Origin: Paraburkholderia edwinii
GTDB taxonomy: Bacteria > Pseudomonadota > Gammaproteobacteria > Burkholderiales > Burkholderiaceae
Reading direction: 5' to 3'
Length of the DNA: 64,000 bases
Assembly: GCF_019428685.1 (NCBI RefSeq)
Contig: NZ_CP080096.1
Span: forward strand, 558,001 to 622,000
Shown here in pieces: positions 1 to 10,000 of this stretch. Numbering within the stretch: position 1 is the first letter of the stretch; every line of letters starts with the position of its first letter. The notes under the pieces were generated by a model. The model was not told the DNA's origin. It worked only from the letters and a program-made list of their open reading frames with translations, and made no database searches. The translations under genes were made by a program, and so were the position numbers.

Positions 1-2
1 GC

Positions 3-98
3 TACGACGCCTTCGTCGCGGCCGAGTTCCGGCGCAAAGGGGACGAGTTGATGCGTCGCATGCCTGCCCCGGCGAACGAAGCCGACGTCAGTGGTTAA
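3..98 (+). CDS. C-terminal end of an unidentified protein (partial)
   Basis: An open frame runs in from the left edge and ends at a TAA at 96-98, giving a 31-residue tail that starts YDAFVAAEFRRKGDELM. The tail is charged and looks helical. That is too little to name a family. The next gene is on the opposite strand and converges on it, leaving 47 bp that contain no obvious terminator. Confidence 0.45.
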   Translation, partial: YDAFVAAEFRRKGDELMRRMPAPANEADVSG

Positions 99-145
99 GC
101 GCAACCCGCCGCAGCGCAACAACGCACAGCGTGTGGCCGCTCCGC

Positions 146-1027
146 TTATTCCTTTTCCCGCGTCCCACCGATCGCATCAAGCTCTGCCTGCGCTTCATCC
201 GTCAATTCGATCCGTTCCGCCGCGATGTTCTCGTGCAGATGCCCGACCGACGACGTCCCCGGAATCAGCAGAATATTCGGTGATCGATGCAACAGCCAGG
301 CGAGCGCAACCTGCCGCGGCGTCGCATCCACCGACTCCGCGACTTTCGCGAGCACCGACGACTGAATCGGCGTGAACCCGCCGAGCGGGAAAAACGGCAC
401 AAACGCGATACCGACGCTCGCAAGTTCGTCGACGAGTGCGTCGTCATCGCGCTCGACCACGTTGTAGAGGTTCTGCACGCAGACGATATCCGCGATGCGA
501 CGCGCTTCGGCGACCTGCGCCGATGTCACATTGCTGAGCCCGATATGCCGCACGAGCCCTTCGCGCTGCAGTTCGGCGAGTGCGGTTACCTGTGGCTCGA
601 TCGATCCTTCCGACGGCTTATGGATATCGCCCATGATCCGCACGTTCACGACATCGAGCGCATCGAGGCGCAGATTGTGCAGATTGTCGTGCACCTGCTG
701 TCGCAATTCCTGCGGTGTGAGCGCCGGCAGCCATGCGCCGGTGTCGTCGCGACGTGCGCCGACCTTGGTGACGATCGTCAGATTTTCCGGGTACGGATGG
801 AGCGCCTCGCGGATCAGCAGATTGGTCACCCGCGGGCCGTAATAGTCGCTGGTATCGATGTGATCGATGCCGGCTTCGACCGCTGCACGCAGTACCGCAA
901 GCGCAGCGCCACGATCTTTAGGCGGTCCGAACACACCGGGACCGGCCAGTTGCATCGCGCCATAGCCGATGCGGCGCACCGGACGGCCGGCGAGTGGAAA
1001 CGTTTTGACGGAAGCGTGATTCGGCAT
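146..1027 (-). CDS. pdxI: Aldo/keto reductase, PdxI (YdbC)-like pyridoxal reductase
   Basis: A 293-residue cytosolic NADPH-dependent oxidoreductase of the AKR superfamily. It closely resembles E. coli YdbC/PdxI, which reduces pyridoxal to pyridoxine: the N-terminal RIGYGAMQLAGPGVFGPP block, the FVPFFPLGGFTP block and the C-terminal NILLIPGTSSVGHL block are all shared. Asp58, Tyr63 and Lys88 of the AKR catalytic tetrad are visible. The usual HxPD histidine is replaced by VNVR, as is normal in this subgroup. The ATG at 1027 was chosen because GAAGGG lies 9 nt upstream; a second ATG at 1036 touches that SD. The longer frame reaching 1192 has no support. The substrate assignment rests on family resemblance. 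Confidence 0.82.
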   Translation of the reverse strand: MPNHASVKTFPLAGRPVRRIGYGAMQLAGPGVFGPPKDRGAALAVLRAAVEAGIDHIDTSDYYGPRVTNLLIREALHPYPENLTIVTKVGARRDDTGAWLPALTPQELRQQVHDNLHNLRLDALDVVNVRIMGDIHKPSEGSIEPQVTALAELQREGLVRHIGLSNVTSAQVAEARRIADIVCVQNLYNVVERDDDALVDELASVGIAFVPFFPLGGFTPIQSSVLAKVAESVDATPRQVALAWLLHRSPNILLIPGTSSVGHLHENIAAERIELTDEAQAELDAIGGTREKE

Positions 1028-1377
1028 TCTGGTCATCCCTTCGCTTGATGAGTGAAGAAGTGCGCCAAGTATGCGAGCGATTCCGCTGTTAGATAATCCC
1101 ATCCAGATCGAACGGGCTGTGCAAAAAGGCGAACAATGGCGATGGAAGTGAGCACGCAGATGAGCACGAGTTTCTGAAGACGAACGAACCATCGTTCGCG
1201 GAACTGCCCCACCTCATTTATTCGTCAACTGTGGCAGACTAGGCTCCTGCGCTCCGACCCGCTCGCGGTCGTCCACGCTTTTCCTGCGGCGCGGCAATCC
1301 GCGGCCATGCACGCGGCGCGGTACCTCTCCCGATAGCGGAAATCTGGCAGTCGAACCTGACTTATGGGGTCGTTGCA
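1028..1377. promoter_or_regulatory. Divergent promoter region with a 7-4-7 inverted repeat
   Basis: These 350 bp separate the start of the aldo/keto reductase from that of the large hybrid kinase and should hold both promoters. The only structured element I see is a perfect inverted repeat, CGAACGA-acca-TCGTTCG, at 1181-1198. Its size and symmetry suit a TetR-type operator, but no regulator gene lies next to it. No convincing -35/-10 pair could be fixed by eye. Confidence 0.35.
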
Positions 1378-4300
1378 GTGGCGGACAGCAACTTCGAAGT
1401 CCTAGCGAACGACGGCGATCGTGCGTTCTACCGAACGACGCGTACGAATGCCGACGGCACACGGACGTCCGTACTCACGGTGCGGCCCGCCGGCGAGCCG
1501 CCGACGGCCGCGAGCCTCGATCGCGTCTCGCACGAATACGGCCTGAAGGACCAGTTGCACAGCAGATGGGCGGTGCGGCCGCTCGAGCTCGTGCGGCACG
1601 GCGATCAGACCGTGCTGATTTGCGAGGATCCGGGTGGTGTCCCACTCGAACGGCTGCTCGGCGCGCCGTTCGACACCGAACGCTTCCTGCAGCTCGCAAT
1701 CCGTATGGCCGCAGCGGTCGGCGAGCTGCATCAGAGCGGCCTCGTGCACAAAGACCTGAAACCCGCGCATGTTCTCGTCGACGAAGATGCGGGCACGGTG
1801 CGCCTGACCGGCTTCGGCCTCGCCACCTTGCTGCCGCGCGAGCGGCAGTCGCCCGCGCCGCCCGAGACCATTGCCGGCACGCTCGCGTACATGGCGCCCG
1901 AGCAGACGGGCCGCATGAACCGCTCGATCGATGCGCGCAGCGACCTGTATTCGCTCGGCGTGACGTTCTACCAGATGCTGACGGGCGCGCTGCCGTTCAC
2001 TGCGTCCGAGCCGATGGAGTGGGTGCATTGCCATATCGCGCGCAAGCCGGTTCCGCCCGATGAACGCGTCGAACACGTGCCGCCGCAGCTCTCGCGCATC
2101 GTGATGAAGCTGCTCGCGAAGACGGTCGAAGAGCGCTATCAGACGGCGGCGGGCCTCGAACACGACCTGCGCCGCGCGCTTGACGCGTGGCAGGCGCACG
2201 GCAGCGTCGAAGCGTTTGCCCCCGGCGAGCAGGACATCCCCGACCGGCTGTTGATCCCCGAAAAGCTCTACGGCAGGGAACGCGAAATCGCGACCTTACT
2301 CGACGCGTTCGAACGTGTTGTCGACGAAAGGATGCCGCGCCTCGTGCTCGTTTCCGGCTATTCGGGCGTCGGCAAGTCGTCGGTGGTCAGCGAGCTGCAC
2401 AAGGCGCTTGTGCCGCAGCGAGGCCTCTACGCATGGGGCAAGTACGATCAGTACAAGCGCAATGTGCCGTATGCGACGTTCGCGCAGGCATTCCAGTGCC
2501 TCGTTTCGCAAGTCCTCGGCAAGAGCGACGAAGAGCTGGCGCAATGGCGCGCCGCGCTGCAGGAAGCGCTCGGCCCGAACGGCCAGCTGATGGTGAAGCT
2601 CGTGCCGCAACTCGCGCTCATCATCGGCGAGCCGCCGCCGCTACCCGACGTGCCGCCGCAGGACCAGCAGGCGCGCTTCCAGATGGTGTTCCGGCGATTC
2701 CTCAGCGTATTCGCGAGCGCCGATCATCCGCTGACGCTGTTCGTCGACGACCTGCAATGGCTCGACGCCGCCACGCTCGATCTGATCGAGCATCTGATCG
2801 TGCATCCGGACGTGCGGCATCTGTTGCTCGTCGGCGCGTACCGCGACAACGAAGTTGGCGCCGCGCATCCGCTCGTGCGCACGCTGACGCGGTTGCGCGA
2901 CGCCGGCGCGGGCGGCCGCGTCAGCGAGATCGTGCTCGCGCCGCTCGGTCTCGACGACGTCGCGCGGCTGCTTGCCGATGCGCTGCGTAGCGACGCGGGC
3001 CATGTGCGGCCCTTGGCCGAACTCGTGTTCGAGAAGACCGGCGGCAATCCGTTCTTCACGATCCAGTTTCTGCTTGCGCTCGCGGAGCAGGCGCTGCTCG
3101 GCTTCGATCCCGACGCAGGCGCGTGGACATGGGACCTGCCGCGCATCCGCATGATGGGATTTACCGACAACGTAGCGGACCTGATGGCGGTCAAGCTCGG
3201 CCGGCTGCCGCGCGACACGCAGCAGGCGCTCGGGCAGCTCGCGTGTCTCGGCAACGTCGCGCGGGCCCACACGCTTGCGATGGTCTACGGCGCCGCCGAG
3301 GAAGCGACGCACGCAGCGCTATGGGATGCCGTGCGCGCCGGCCTCGTGCTGCGCACCAACGGCACGTATACGTTCCTGCACGACCGCATCCACGAGGCCG
3401 CCTACGCGCTGATTCCCGAAAGCGAGCGCGCCGGCGCGCATCTGCGGATCGGCCGCGCGCTGGCCGCCATGACATCCGCGGACGAACTCGAAGACAACAT
3501 CTTCGAGATCGTGAACCAGTTCGATCTCGGCGCCGCGCAGATCGACACGCAGGAAGAGCGCGAACAGGTCGCCCAGCTGAATCTGCTTGCAACACGGCGA
3601 GCCAAAGCGGCGAGCGCTTACGAAGCCGCGCTTCGCTATTGCCGCGCCGGCCGCGCGCTGCTTACGCACAACGAGTGGCAACAGTGCTATCGGCTCACGT
3701 TTGGCCTCGAACTGTGCGCCGCCGAATGCGAATACCTGATCGGCGAAATGGCGGCCGCGGACACGCGCCTTGCGATGCTGTCGACGCGCGCCCAGACGAT
3801 GATCGACCTCGCCGCGGTGACGTGCGTGCGCATCAATCTCTACACCACGCTCGACCAGAGCGACAGCGCGGTCGAAGTGGGCCTCGCGTATCTGCGCAAG
3901 ATGGGCGGCCACTGGTCGCCGCATCCGGCAGCCGACGTCGTGCTCGATACCTATCGACGCCTGTGGCAACGGCTGCAGGCGAGCCTGAGCGACGCGCTGC
4001 TCGACCTGCCGCCGATGAACGACCCTGAGCGCTCGGCGACGATGGACGTGCTGACCGTGCTGACGTCACCTGCGTTGTTCAGCGATCCGAATCTGTTTCG
4101 GCTCGTGGTCAGCGAGATGGCTGTGTTGAGTCTCGAGCACGGCAATAGCGATGGCTCGTCGCTCGCGTATGCATGGCTAGGCGCGGTGCTCGGCTCGTAT
4201 CTCGGCGAATATGAAGCGGGGTATCGCTATGGCCGGCTCGGGCTCGACCTTGTCGAAAAGCGTGGGCTCGATCGCTTCAGGGCTCGCGTGTACCTCGTGT

Positions 4301-6903
4301 TCGCCGTGCATATTTCGCACTGGATGGAGCCGCTGCCGGCGTCGCGCGCGCTTCTGCGCCGCGCCTTCGAAGCCGCGCTCGAGGCAGGCGACCTGTCGTA
4401 CGCGTGCTATGCGTGCGCGGACGTGAGCACGAACCGGATTGCGGCCGGCGATGCGCTGGCCGATATCGAACGCGAAGTGCGGCTCGGGCTCGAATTCGCG
4501 CGCAAAGTGCGCTTTGGCTTGATCAACGACATCCTGACCGGGCAACTGCTGCTTACGCGTACGTTACGCGGCCCGGCGGCGTCGGAGGCAGCGGATCTCG
4601 ACGACACGCCCGAAGCCGGGTTCGATGCACACAGCTTCGAGCAGCGTCTGAACGACACACCGCAACTGGCCGTCGCGGCTTCGTACTACTGGATTCGAAA
4701 GCTGCATGCGAGCGTCTATTTCGGCGACGACGCGGGCGCGATTGCCGCGGTGGCGAAAGCGCAGCCATTCCTGTGGACCACCCCGACGCAGTTCGAATGC
4801 GCGGAGTTTCATTTCTATGGCGCGCTAGCACGCGCGGCGCATTGCGATGCGGTGACGTCCGTTGAGCGCAGCCGCCTTCGCGAGGCAATTGCCGGGCATT
4901 ACGAACAGCTTGCCGTATGGGCGACGAATTGCCCCGCGACGTTCGCCGATCGTGTCGCGCTGGTCGGCGCCGAAATGGCACGCGTCGACGGTCGCGATTT
5001 CGACGCGTTGCGGCTATACGAGGAGGCGATCCGGCATTCGCGTGCAGGCGGCTTTATCCATAACGAGGCATTGGCGTACGAACGCGCCGCGCGATTCTGC
5101 ACGGCGCGCGGCTTGCCGACGGTGGCCGAGGCGTACTTGCGAAACGCGCGGCGCTGTTATCTGAGCTGGGGCGCCGACGTCAAGGTGCAGCAGCTCGACC
5201 AGCGCTATCCGCATCTGAGCGCCGATGCAGCGACGCCGGGCGCGATCAGCACGATCCGCGCGCCGGTAGAACATCTCGATCTCACGACCGTACTGCGCGT
5301 ATCGCAGGCGGTATCGGGCGAGATCGTGCTGGACAAGCTGATCGACACGTTGATGCAGACGGCGATCGAGCATGCGGGCGCCGTGCGAGGGCTGCTGATT
5401 CTGTTCGACGGCGGCGAACCGCGGATCGCGGCGGAAGCGGTCACGGGCGGCGATACGATTACGGTGCAGCGTCGCGATGCGCCGCTCGATGCTAATGCGC
5501 TGCCCGAAGCGATCGTGCAGAAAGTGCTGCGTACGCAGGAGGCGCTGATACTCGACGATGCATCGGCCGACCCGGTACTCGCTTCCGATCCTTATGTGCG
5601 CAAGCACGCCGCGCGCTCGATGCTGTGCGTGCCGCTCGTCAACCAGAGCAAAACGGTCGGCATGCTGTATCTCGAGAACAATCTCGCCGCGCGCGTGTTC
5701 ACGCCGACGCGCATCGCAGTGCTGCGCCTCGTGGCGTCGCAAGCCGCGATCGCGCTTGAAAATACGCGTCTTTATCGCGATCTCGCGGAGCGCGAAGCGA
5801 GGATCCGGCGCATTGTCGATGCGAACATCATCGGTGTTTCGTTCTGGGAGCTCAATGGATCGATCAAGGCGGCCAACGATGCGTTTCTGCGCATCGTCGG
5901 ATACGACCACGAGGATCTCGTCGCGGGCCGCTTGCGCTGGACCGAACTGACACCGCCCGAATGGCGCGTGCATCACGACAGCAAATGGGCGCCGGAACTG
6001 AAAAACACCGGCAACGTGCAGCCCTACGAAAAAGAGTACTTCCGCAAGGACGGCACGCGTGTGCCGGTGCTTGTCGGGTCGACGACTTTCGACAATGCGC
6101 GCAATGAGGGCGTCTCGTTCGTGCTCGATCTGAGCGAAAGCAAGAAAGCTGAGGAGGCGCTGCGGTTCATGCAAACGGAGCTCGCGCATGTGAACCGCGT
6201 GGCAACGATGGGGCAGCTGACCGCGTCGATCGCGCATGAGGTTAACCAGCCGATCGCCGCGACCGTCGCAAACGCGGAAGCCGCGTTACGCTGGCTCAAC
6301 CGGCAACCGCCGAACCTCGTGGAGGTGCGCGAGGCGACCGAGCGCATTGTGAAGGAAGGACATCGCGCAGCCGCTGTGATCGGGCGCATCCGCGCGCTGA
6401 TCAAGAAGGCGCCGCCGCAGAAAGACCGCCTGAGCATCAACGACGCGATTCGCGATGTGCTCGAACTCGTGCGCGCCGAGACGCTGAAAAACGATGTGCT
6501 CGTGCGTGTCGAGCTGGCGCCCGGCTTGCCGATGATTGACGGCGACCGCGTGCAATTGCAGCAGGTGTTGCTCAATCTGATCGTCAATGCGATCGAATCG
6601 ATGAGCGGCGTGGCCGACGCGGTGCGGCACCTGGAGATCAGTACACGGCATGTGCGCGACGCCGGTTCAGGGGGCCAAGGCTCGATTCATGTCGAAGTGC
6701 GCGATTCGGGGCAGGGGCTCGACCCCGCACGTGTGGACCGCCTGTTCGAAACGTTTTACTCGACGAAGGCGAGCGGCATGGGCATGGGCCTCGCGATTTG
6801 CCGGTCGATTATCGAGGTGCATGGGGGAACGCTGACAGCAAGCGCGAATGAGCCGCGAGGCGCGGTGTTTCAATTCACGCTGCCGGTCGATCTCACGACC
6901 TGA
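1378..6903 (+). CDS. Trifunctional Ser/Thr kinase-like / AAA ATPase / GAF-PAS sensor histidine kinase
   Basis: An 1841-residue signalling protein. Residues ~1-280 form a protein-kinase fold with the catalytic loop VHKDLKPAH (~122), the APE motif in YMAPEQTGR, and a DLYSLGV helix. The DFG position reads GFG and no clear glycine loop or beta-3 lysine is seen, so kinase activity is doubtful. Residues ~295-700 are an AAA/STAND-type ATPase with Walker A GYSGVGKSS (~327) and Walker B LTLFVDDLQWLD (~455). A long helical repeat region follows, then GAF (~1295-1465), PAS (~1475-1590), HisKA with SIAHEVNQP (~1618) and HATPase (NLIVNAIES, GMGLAI). There is no membrane segment, so it is probably cytosolic. 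Start is GTG at 1378, preceded by GGGG. No response regulator is adjacent. The ligand is unknown. Confidence 0.88.
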   Translation: MADSNFEVLANDGDRAFYRTTRTNADGTRTSVLTVRPAGEPPTAASLDRVSHEYGLKDQLHSRWAVRPLELVRHGDQTVLICEDPGGVPLERLLGAPFDTERFLQLAIRMAAAVGELHQSGLVHKDLKPAHVLVDEDAGTVRLTGFGLATLLPRERQSPAPPETIAGTLAYMAPEQTGRMNRSIDARSDLYSLGVTFYQMLTGALPFTASEPMEWVHCHIARKPVPPDERVEHVPPQLSRIVMKLLAKTVEERYQTAAGLEHDLRRALDAWQAHGSVEAFAPGEQDIPDRLLIPEKLYGREREIATLLDAFERVVDERMPRLVLVSGYSGVGKSSVVSELHKALVPQRGLYAWGKYDQYKRNVPYATFAQAFQCLVSQVLGKSDEELAQWRAALQEALGPNGQLMVKLVPQLALIIGEPPPLPDVPPQDQQARFQMVFRRFLSVFASADHPLTLFVDDLQWLDAATLDLIEHLIVHPDVRHLLLVGAYRDNEVGAAHPLVRTLTRLRDAGAGGRVSEIVLAPLGLDDVARLLADALRSDAGHVRPLAELVFEKTGGNPFFTIQFLLALAEQALLGFDPDAGAWTWDLPRIRMMGFTDNVADLMAVKLGRLPRDTQQALGQLACLGNVARAHTLAMVYGAAEEATHAALWDAVRAGLVLRTNGTYTFLHDRIHEAAYALIPESERAGAHLRIGRALAAMTSADELEDNIFEIVNQFDLGAAQIDTQEEREQVAQLNLLATRRAKAASAYEAALRYCRAGRALLTHNEWQQCYRLTFGLELCAAECEYLIGEMAAADTRLAMLSTRAQTMIDLAAVTCVRINLYTTLDQSDSAVEVGLAYLRKMGGHWSPHPAADVVLDTYRRLWQRLQASLSDALLDLPPMNDPERSATMDVLTVLTSPALFSDPNLFRLVVSEMAVLSLEHGNSDGSSLAYAWLGAVLGSYLGEYEAGYRYGRLGLDLVEKRGLDRFRARVYLVFAVHISHWMEPLPASRALLRRAFEAALEAGDLSYACYACADVSTNRIAAGDALADIEREVRLGLEFARKVRFGLINDILTGQLLLTRTLRGPAASEAADLDDTPEAGFDAHSFEQRLNDTPQLAVAASYYWIRKLHASVYFGDDAGAIAAVAKAQPFLWTTPTQFECAEFHFYGALARAAHCDAVTSVERSRLREAIAGHYEQLAVWATNCPATFADRVALVGAEMARVDGRDFDALRLYEEAIRHSRAGGFIHNEALAYERAARFCTARGLPTVAEAYLRNARRCYLSWGADVKVQQLDQRYPHLSADAATPGAISTIRAPVEHLDLTTVLRVSQAVSGEIVLDKLIDTLMQTAIEHAGAVRGLLILFDGGEPRIAAEAVTGGDTITVQRRDAPLDANALPEAIVQKVLRTQEALILDDASADPVLASDPYVRKHAARSMLCVPLVNQSKTVGMLYLENNLAARVFTPTRIAVLRLVASQAAIALENTRLYRDLAEREARIRRIVDANIIGVSFWELNGSIKAANDAFLRIVGYDHEDLVAGRLRWTELTPPEWRVHHDSKWAPELKNTGNVQPYEKEYFRKDGTRVPVLVGSTTFDNARNEGVSFVLDLSESKKAEEALRFMQTELAHVNRVATMGQLTASIAHEVNQPIAATVANAEAALRWLNRQPPNLVEVREATERIVKEGHRAAAVIGRIRALIKKAPPQKDRLSINDAIRDVLELVRAETLKNDVLVRVELAPGLPMIDGDRVQLQQVLLNLIVNAIESMSGVADAVRHLEISTRHVRDAGSGGQGSIHVEVRDSGQGLDPARVDRLFETFYSTKASGMGMGLAICRSIIEVHGGTLTASANEPRGAVFQFTLPVDLTT

Positions 6904-7064
6904 CGCATTGGTTTGCCGACCACGCGCAAACGATATAAGCGAACCTTGCCGATAGCCGATTGCTGTACATACTGCTTCCATATCATGGATTGCGTCCGTT
7001 CCTCGTAGACCATCTGGAACAGGAGGCAATATGTCAGCACAACAATTCGGCATGCGAATAAAAA
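6904..7064 (+). promoter_or_regulatory. Autotransporter leader with a strong SD serving a different reading frame
   Basis: AGGAGG at 7021-7026 is well placed for an ATG at 7031, but that frame (62 codons, to 7219) is out of register with the autotransporter, whose first in-frame ATG is at 7065 with no SD of its own. The two frames meet at a run of six A (7060-7065). Removing one A would join MSAQQFGMRIK to MSVGWQSSKG in one frame and produce a longer signal-peptide n-region. The rest of the region (6904-7020) shows nothing recognisable. Confidence 0.5.
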
Positions 7065-10000
7065 ATGAGTGTTGGTTGGCAATCGTCCAAAGGCCTGGTG
7101 TTACGGCCGCTATGCGGAGCGATTCTGCTAAGCCCCGCTTTATCCGCAATCGGCACGACGACGATTCCTTCGGGTACGACAAGCTTGACGCTCTCGACGG
7201 ATACCTCCTATCTGATTAGCGCGGGCACCACGATCACGACAACGTTTCAGGACGCGATCAGGGTCGACGGCATTGCCCCTGTTTCCATGACTAACGCGGG
7301 AACGGTCATCAGCTCGACCGATAACTCGGCAGCGGCAGTCAGGTTCGATGTCCCCGGCTCCATGACGAATCTGCAGACGGGGGAACTGTTTGGATTGACC
7401 CACGGCGTATTCATGAACGGCGGGGGACCGGGTAACAACGTTGTCAACTTTGGCGACATCTCCGCCGATGTGAGTCACGCTATCACGTATGGCGGAACAA
7501 CGAGCGGAACGGTCGATAATTTCGGCACGTTGAACCAGCCGCACCTGGGTTCAGTCGGCACGTCACCCGATGGCGTCTTCGTGCAAACGGCGGGACAGGT
7601 CACCATCAATAACCACGTGAATGCGTCAATCGTGTCCGGCGTGGGCGACTCATCGTTCGGGTCAGGGATCGTCGTCGAGCAGGGCACGGCCACGGTCAAC
7701 AACGACGGCACGATCACGGGTTTTCACGAAGGTGTCGTGAGCACGACAGATGGCGTCGTGAGCGTGAATAACAGCGCGACAGGCGTCATTCGGGGAAACC
7801 TCGGCCCCGGCGTGCAGCTTCTTCACAACAGCACGCTCGTCAACCATGGGCTCATCTCGAGTTCTGAATCGGCCGTCGTGGTTCTCTCCGGATCGAACAA
7901 TACAGTGACGTTGGCTACCGGCTCACAGCTGATGGGTCCCAACGCGGCGATACTTAGTCAGGGAATCGGCAATACCATCGTCCTGGACGGAACCGGAAGT
8001 CAGGGGGGCAGTTTTAACGGGGGGACTGGAGGCGGCTTCGCCGCACTGACGTCGAATACCGGGAGCGACTGGACACTGACCGGAGCGATCAGTATGACCT
8101 CCGCCTCGGCGGCAGCGGTCAATGTGCTCGGTCATCTGACGCTCGGCGGCGACCTCGCCAACGAGCGCCGCGGCGGCACGACGATCGCTCAAGGTGCGCG
8201 TCTGACACTCGGTACAGGCGGCGCGGGCGGCATGGTGGGCGGCGATATCGTCAATAACGGCACACTCGAATTCAACCGAAGCGATTCGGCGACCTATAGC
8301 GGCGTGATAAGCGGTGCAGGTTCGACCATCCAGGCGGGCACCGGCGCCTTCACGCTAAGCGGAATCAATACTTACAGCGGCGGCACGTCGATCACCGCGG
8401 GCAGTCTGATCGCGACCAACGGCAGCGCGCTAGGCTCGGGACCGGTTGCCAATGGCACTGCGCTGCAATTGCACTTCGAGAGCAACAGCGCGCTGGCGAA
8501 TGGTCTGTCCGGACCGGGCAGGCTGGTCAAGACCGGCGCCGGCGTTGCGACACTGTCTGCCGCGGGCTCGGCCCAAGGCAGCGTATCGGTCGACGCCGGC
8601 ACATTGCGTTTCGTGCAGGAAGGCGCCTTCACGACAGCCGGCGACTACACCACGGTGGCGGGCGCGACAACGGGCCTCGGCGGTAAGAGCGCGCTGCATG
8701 TGGGCGGCGAGTTCGCCATGAACGGCACATTGAACAATGTCGCGGGCGAAGCCGTTCCGGTTATTACCGCGAGTTCAGCCACGATCGGTAGCGGCACCAC
8801 GTTCAATATCGCGGGGTACACCGCGGTAGCGTCCGAGAGTGCATCAAAGCTGGCAGCCGGAACATTCCAGGAAATCCATACCACTACGCCGAACGGCTTG
8901 AGCGGCACATTCCAGACCGTGCGCATTGCCGGATCGACGAGCCCAGTCGACTTCCTGACGGTGACCTCCGTCTATACCCCTCAGGACTACGACATTGGGG
9001 TCGGTTTGACATGGTATGCGTCGCACAGTACTTCTCCCCAGGTTGCGAATGGCTTTTTTACGATTGCTGTCGCTGATGACTCGTTCGATATGGACGCGGT
9101 GCTGGTCGATCAGCCGGCCAATGCAGCGACGGGCTGGGATGGAAAGACGCTGACTAAAGCCGGTGCGGGCACGCTGCAACTGTCGAAAGCAAACACCTAC
9201 ACCGGCGCAACACTGATCGAAGGCGGCACGCTGCTCGCGGGCGCGGCAAACGTCATTGCCAGCAGTGCGCAGCTTTCGGTGTCCGCGGGCGCAACATTCG
9301 ACCTCAACGGCTTCGATCAGCAGGCGAACAATCTCACGGGAGCGGGCAACGTGACCTTAGGCGGGGCCGCGCTAAACGTCAGCAATACTGCCGATTCCGA
9401 GTTCGACGGCATCATCAGCGGCAACGGTAGCCTGACCAAGACCGGCAGCGGCAGCCTGATCCTGACAGGCAACAACACATTCACCGGCGCCACCACGATT
9501 GGCGCAGGCACCTTGCAGCTAGGCTCAGGCGGTACGACGGGCGCTGTTGGCGGGGACATTGTCGACAACGGCACGCTCGTCTTCAACCGGAGCGACACCG
9601 TCGTCTATGCCGGCGCCATCAGCGGTACGGGCGCGCTCGTGCAGCAAGGGACGGGAAGCGTGGTGCTGTCCAACATCCATACCTACAGCGGAAACACGAC
9701 AGTCAATGCGGGATCGCTGGTGCTTGCGAGCGGCGCGCAGCTTGCCGGTACGGCGCAAGTCACGGTGATGCAGGGGGCCACATTCGGCGGCTATGGTGCG
9801 GTCGGTGGCAAGGTCGTCAACAATGGCCTGTTCGCGATCGCGGATGCCGCACCGGGTTTCTCGGGTGGACCGGCAGGACAGTTCGTGGTCGGCGGTTCGT
9901 TCGTGAACAACGGAGAAATCCGCATGGGCAGTCCGGTGCCCGCCAGCACGTTGACAGTCTCCGGCAATTACACAGGCAACGGCGGCGTGCTAACGCTCAG

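Noticed and set aside
5014..6237. A 407-codon minus-strand frame inside the hybrid kinase gene
   Set aside because: His/Arg-rich antisense shadow with no recognisable motif.
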